A stretch of DNA of 5,356 nucleotides from positions 1 to 5,356 of the forward strand of contig CALMXV010000160.1 in the NCBI GenBank assembly GCA_937871155.1. The letters are read 5' to 3'. The notes beneath the pieces were generated by a model, which saw nothing but the letters and a program-made list of their open reading frames with translations, made no database searches and was not told the origin of the DNA. Shown one piece after another: positions 3,848 to 5,356 of this stretch (the first letter of the stretch is position 1; the number at the start of each line of letters is the position of its first letter). Both the position numbers and the translations under genes were made by a program. The stretch is from an uncultured Taibaiella sp. (GTDB lineage: Bacteria; Bacteroidota; Bacteroidia; Chitinophagales; Chitinophagaceae).

Positions 3848-5329
3848 CTACCAGAAAGGGTTGGGTTGAATGGGAATCGGCAGGAGTCTTCGAATTGCAT
3901 TCATAGCATTTACCAATCCATGACCTGTTGCTAAATCGGGTCCTACACGCGCAGGGTTGGCACCTGTAGATGCACTACAATTACCTACTGTAACATCTAC
4001 TGCCGAAGCCTTTAATATGTTCTTAATTTGAAGTGGGGTAAGGTTGGGTGCATATTGTTTTAGTAAGGCACATACACCGGCTATTTGAGGCGCTGCTGCA
4101 CTAGTACCACTAAAGGCAGCCCATCCATCATTAGGCAAGGTTTGGTCTTGATTAGGGAAAACGCCAGGTGCCCCAAGGTTTGTATCTATATCACATCCGG
4201 GTTGAATAGGCAACATAATATAAGCAGCCTTGGGCTTCATACCTACTAATCCGCTTATATCGGGCACATTTCTACCGTGAAAAATATTACTTGCAAAGCC
4301 ACTTGAATAATCACTAGCACGCAAACTCATATTGGAATCCATATACACACCACCAGCACTGATGACATCTGGATGCTGACCCGGAAAACCCCAATGACCA
4401 TTACCAGCAGAAACCACTACAGTGATTCCTCTACTTACAGCATTTGCTATTGCTGCAGACAATACTAAATCATTGGCAGATAAAGGTCCATTTTGTTTAC
4501 TACTACCCCAACTACAACTGATGATTTTTGGGTTGAGTGCTACAGCTTTATTGAATGCTCCCGTACTATCTGCAAAATTCATTTTCACCATACGGAAATT
4601 GACATCGGGTGCCACAGCAAATAGATTAGCACTTTCTCCAGTACCATGACCAGAAGTATCAGAAAGTGGGTCGGCAGTAGCTGGCCCTAAGACTACTTGA
4701 CCGCTTCTATATCCACGACGAGTAAAGTATGGGTGACGATACCAGCCACTATCCACCATCACAGCACTTACCCCACGACCTGTAATTCCCATACGATGTA
4801 CAGCATCTGCATTAACACCGGCAGACACATCACCCGGTACGTCTAGATGCCAATAATTTTGTGGAGGTGCATAAGGCTTATTCATGTAATAAACCGGTTC
4901 ATTAATTGCAACCCCTTCAAGAAACTGACTAAAGCTTGTTTTAGATACATTAATCATCCCTTTTACATGGCTGTCGCTAGGGAATATATACGTAGCATCT
5001 TCCACTACACCAAATGATTTTATAGTGGGGAGTTCTTCAGTATGCAACGTAGTATCGAAGGCTTTTTCATACACTTCGCAAGGAGCGGCAATGGAAATAG
5101 TAATGCCATTGGTACCCATTATACGAAACCCTGCTGCTCGTAGCTTCAATACCGCTTGTTCTATTAGGTATTGCTCAGAGTAAAACCCGGCTATATTCTG
5201 ATTACTAATAACACCAGATGATTCAAATAAAGAACCGCCTCCCACAGATAATACAGAAGCATGGGCAAAAATTTCCACGGGAAATTCGTGGTGAGTTGAT
5301 TTAGGTGTTGACTGTTTTTGTTTTTTCAT
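3848..5329 (-). CDS. Subtilisin-like (S8 family) serine protease, probable precursor-processing protease
   Basis: This complete 493-aa protein is an S8 peptidase with an intact active site: Asp193 in VMVDSGW, His228 in DTSGHGTG, oxyanion Asn310 in VVVSAGNG, and Ser410 in FSGTSAAAPQIAG. The C-terminal GPDLATGHGLVNAMNAI segment is also typical. About 180 residues precede the catalytic domain. Within them, VYEKAFDTTLHTEELP (87-102) resembles the prodomain of kumamolisin-type proteases, so residues of roughly 15-140 are probably an inhibitory or folding propeptide. No signal peptide is seen; the N-terminus MKKQKQSTPKSTHHEF is charged and hydrophilic, so it is cytoplasmic or leaves the cell by another route. 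It lies 72 bp upstream of the modular precursor on the same strand, making that protein the likely substrate. The tail RRLLPIPIQPNPFW after the fold is Pro-rich and unexplained. Only 27 AT-rich bases precede the start, so the operon promoter is outside or at the very edge. A general housekeeping protease is the alternative. Confidence 0.93.
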   Translation of the reverse strand: MKKQKQSTPKSTHHEFPVEIFAHASVLSVGGGSLFESSGVISNQNIAGFYSEQYLIEQAVLKLRAAGFRIMGTNGITISIAAPCEVYEKAFDTTLHTEELPTIKSFGVVEDATYIFPSDSHVKGMINVSKTSFSQFLEGVAINEPVYYMNKPYAPPQNYWHLDVPGDVSAGVNADAVHRMGITGRGVSAVMVDSGWYRHPYFTRRGYRSGQVVLGPATADPLSDTSGHGTGESANLFAVAPDVNFRMVKMNFADSTGAFNKAVALNPKIISCSWGSSKQNGPLSANDLVLSAAIANAVSRGITVVVSAGNGHWGFPGQHPDVISAGGVYMDSNMSLRASDYSSGFASNIFHGRNVPDISGLVGMKPKAAYIMLPIQPGCDIDTNLGAPGVFPNQDQTLPNDGWAAFSGTSAAAPQIAGVCALLKQYAPNLTPLQIKNILKASAVDVTVGNCSASTGANPARVGPDLATGHGLVNAMNAIRRLLPIPIQPNPFW

Positions 5330-5356
5330 AAAAAATAGATTTGAGGTGAATAATTT

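Noticed and set aside
4422..4649. 75-aa plus-strand open frame
   Set aside because: It is antisense to the S8 catalytic domain, which is fully conserved in the other strand.

Overview
The window looks like a piece of a ribosomally synthesised, post-translationally modified peptide (RiPP) gene cluster from a Bacteroidota bacterium, possibly of the Chitinophagaceae type. That assignment rests on AT-rich DNA, AT-rich leaders without clear Shine-Dalgarno sites, and the overall protein style; it is an inference, since no taxonomic marker gene is present. All four genes lie on the minus strand, so transcription runs from right to left.

Layout in the direction of transcription: (1) 5329-3848 is a complete 493-aa subtilisin-like (S8) serine protease with an intact catalytic triad and no signal peptide. 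(2) After a 72-bp gap, 3775-2081 is a 564-aa modular protein. It has a Cys-free N-terminal leader-like domain, then four alternations of an acidic Gly/Asp/Tyr/Asn spacer and a basic Cys/Thr/Ser/Arg/Pro-rich core-like segment. All 30 cysteines lie in or directly next to the core-like segments. (3) A 10-bp GC-containing hairpin with a T-run at 2058-2024 looks like an intrinsic terminator. (4) 2011-923 is an APH-fold phosphotransferase, whose longest reading frame runs back into the hairpin and so probably starts too early. (5) After 12 bp, 910-1 is a HopA1-family protein (phosphothreonine-lyase-like), cut off by the window edge at its C-terminus.

An APH-like kinase next to a HopA1-like protein is the hallmark enzyme pair of class V lanthipeptide and thioviridamide-like biosynthesis (LxmK/LxmY and TvaC/TvaD type). 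The kinase is thought to phosphorylate Ser/Thr and the HopA1-like lyase to eliminate phosphate, giving dehydroamino acids that can react with Cys to form lanthionine-type rings. The Thr/Ser/Cys-rich modular protein is the obvious substrate, and the S8 protease the obvious candidate for cutting the modules apart. The terminator between precursor and enzymes would give much precursor and little enzyme.

The main discovery candidate is a multi-core class-V-like lanthipeptide system with a giant 564-aa, four-module precursor and a dedicated S8 protease. Characterised class V lanthipeptides that I know of (lexapeptide, cacaoidin) come from actinomycetes and have short single-core precursors. No transporter, separate cyclase, LxmX-like protein or regulator is visible here; they may lie outside the window.
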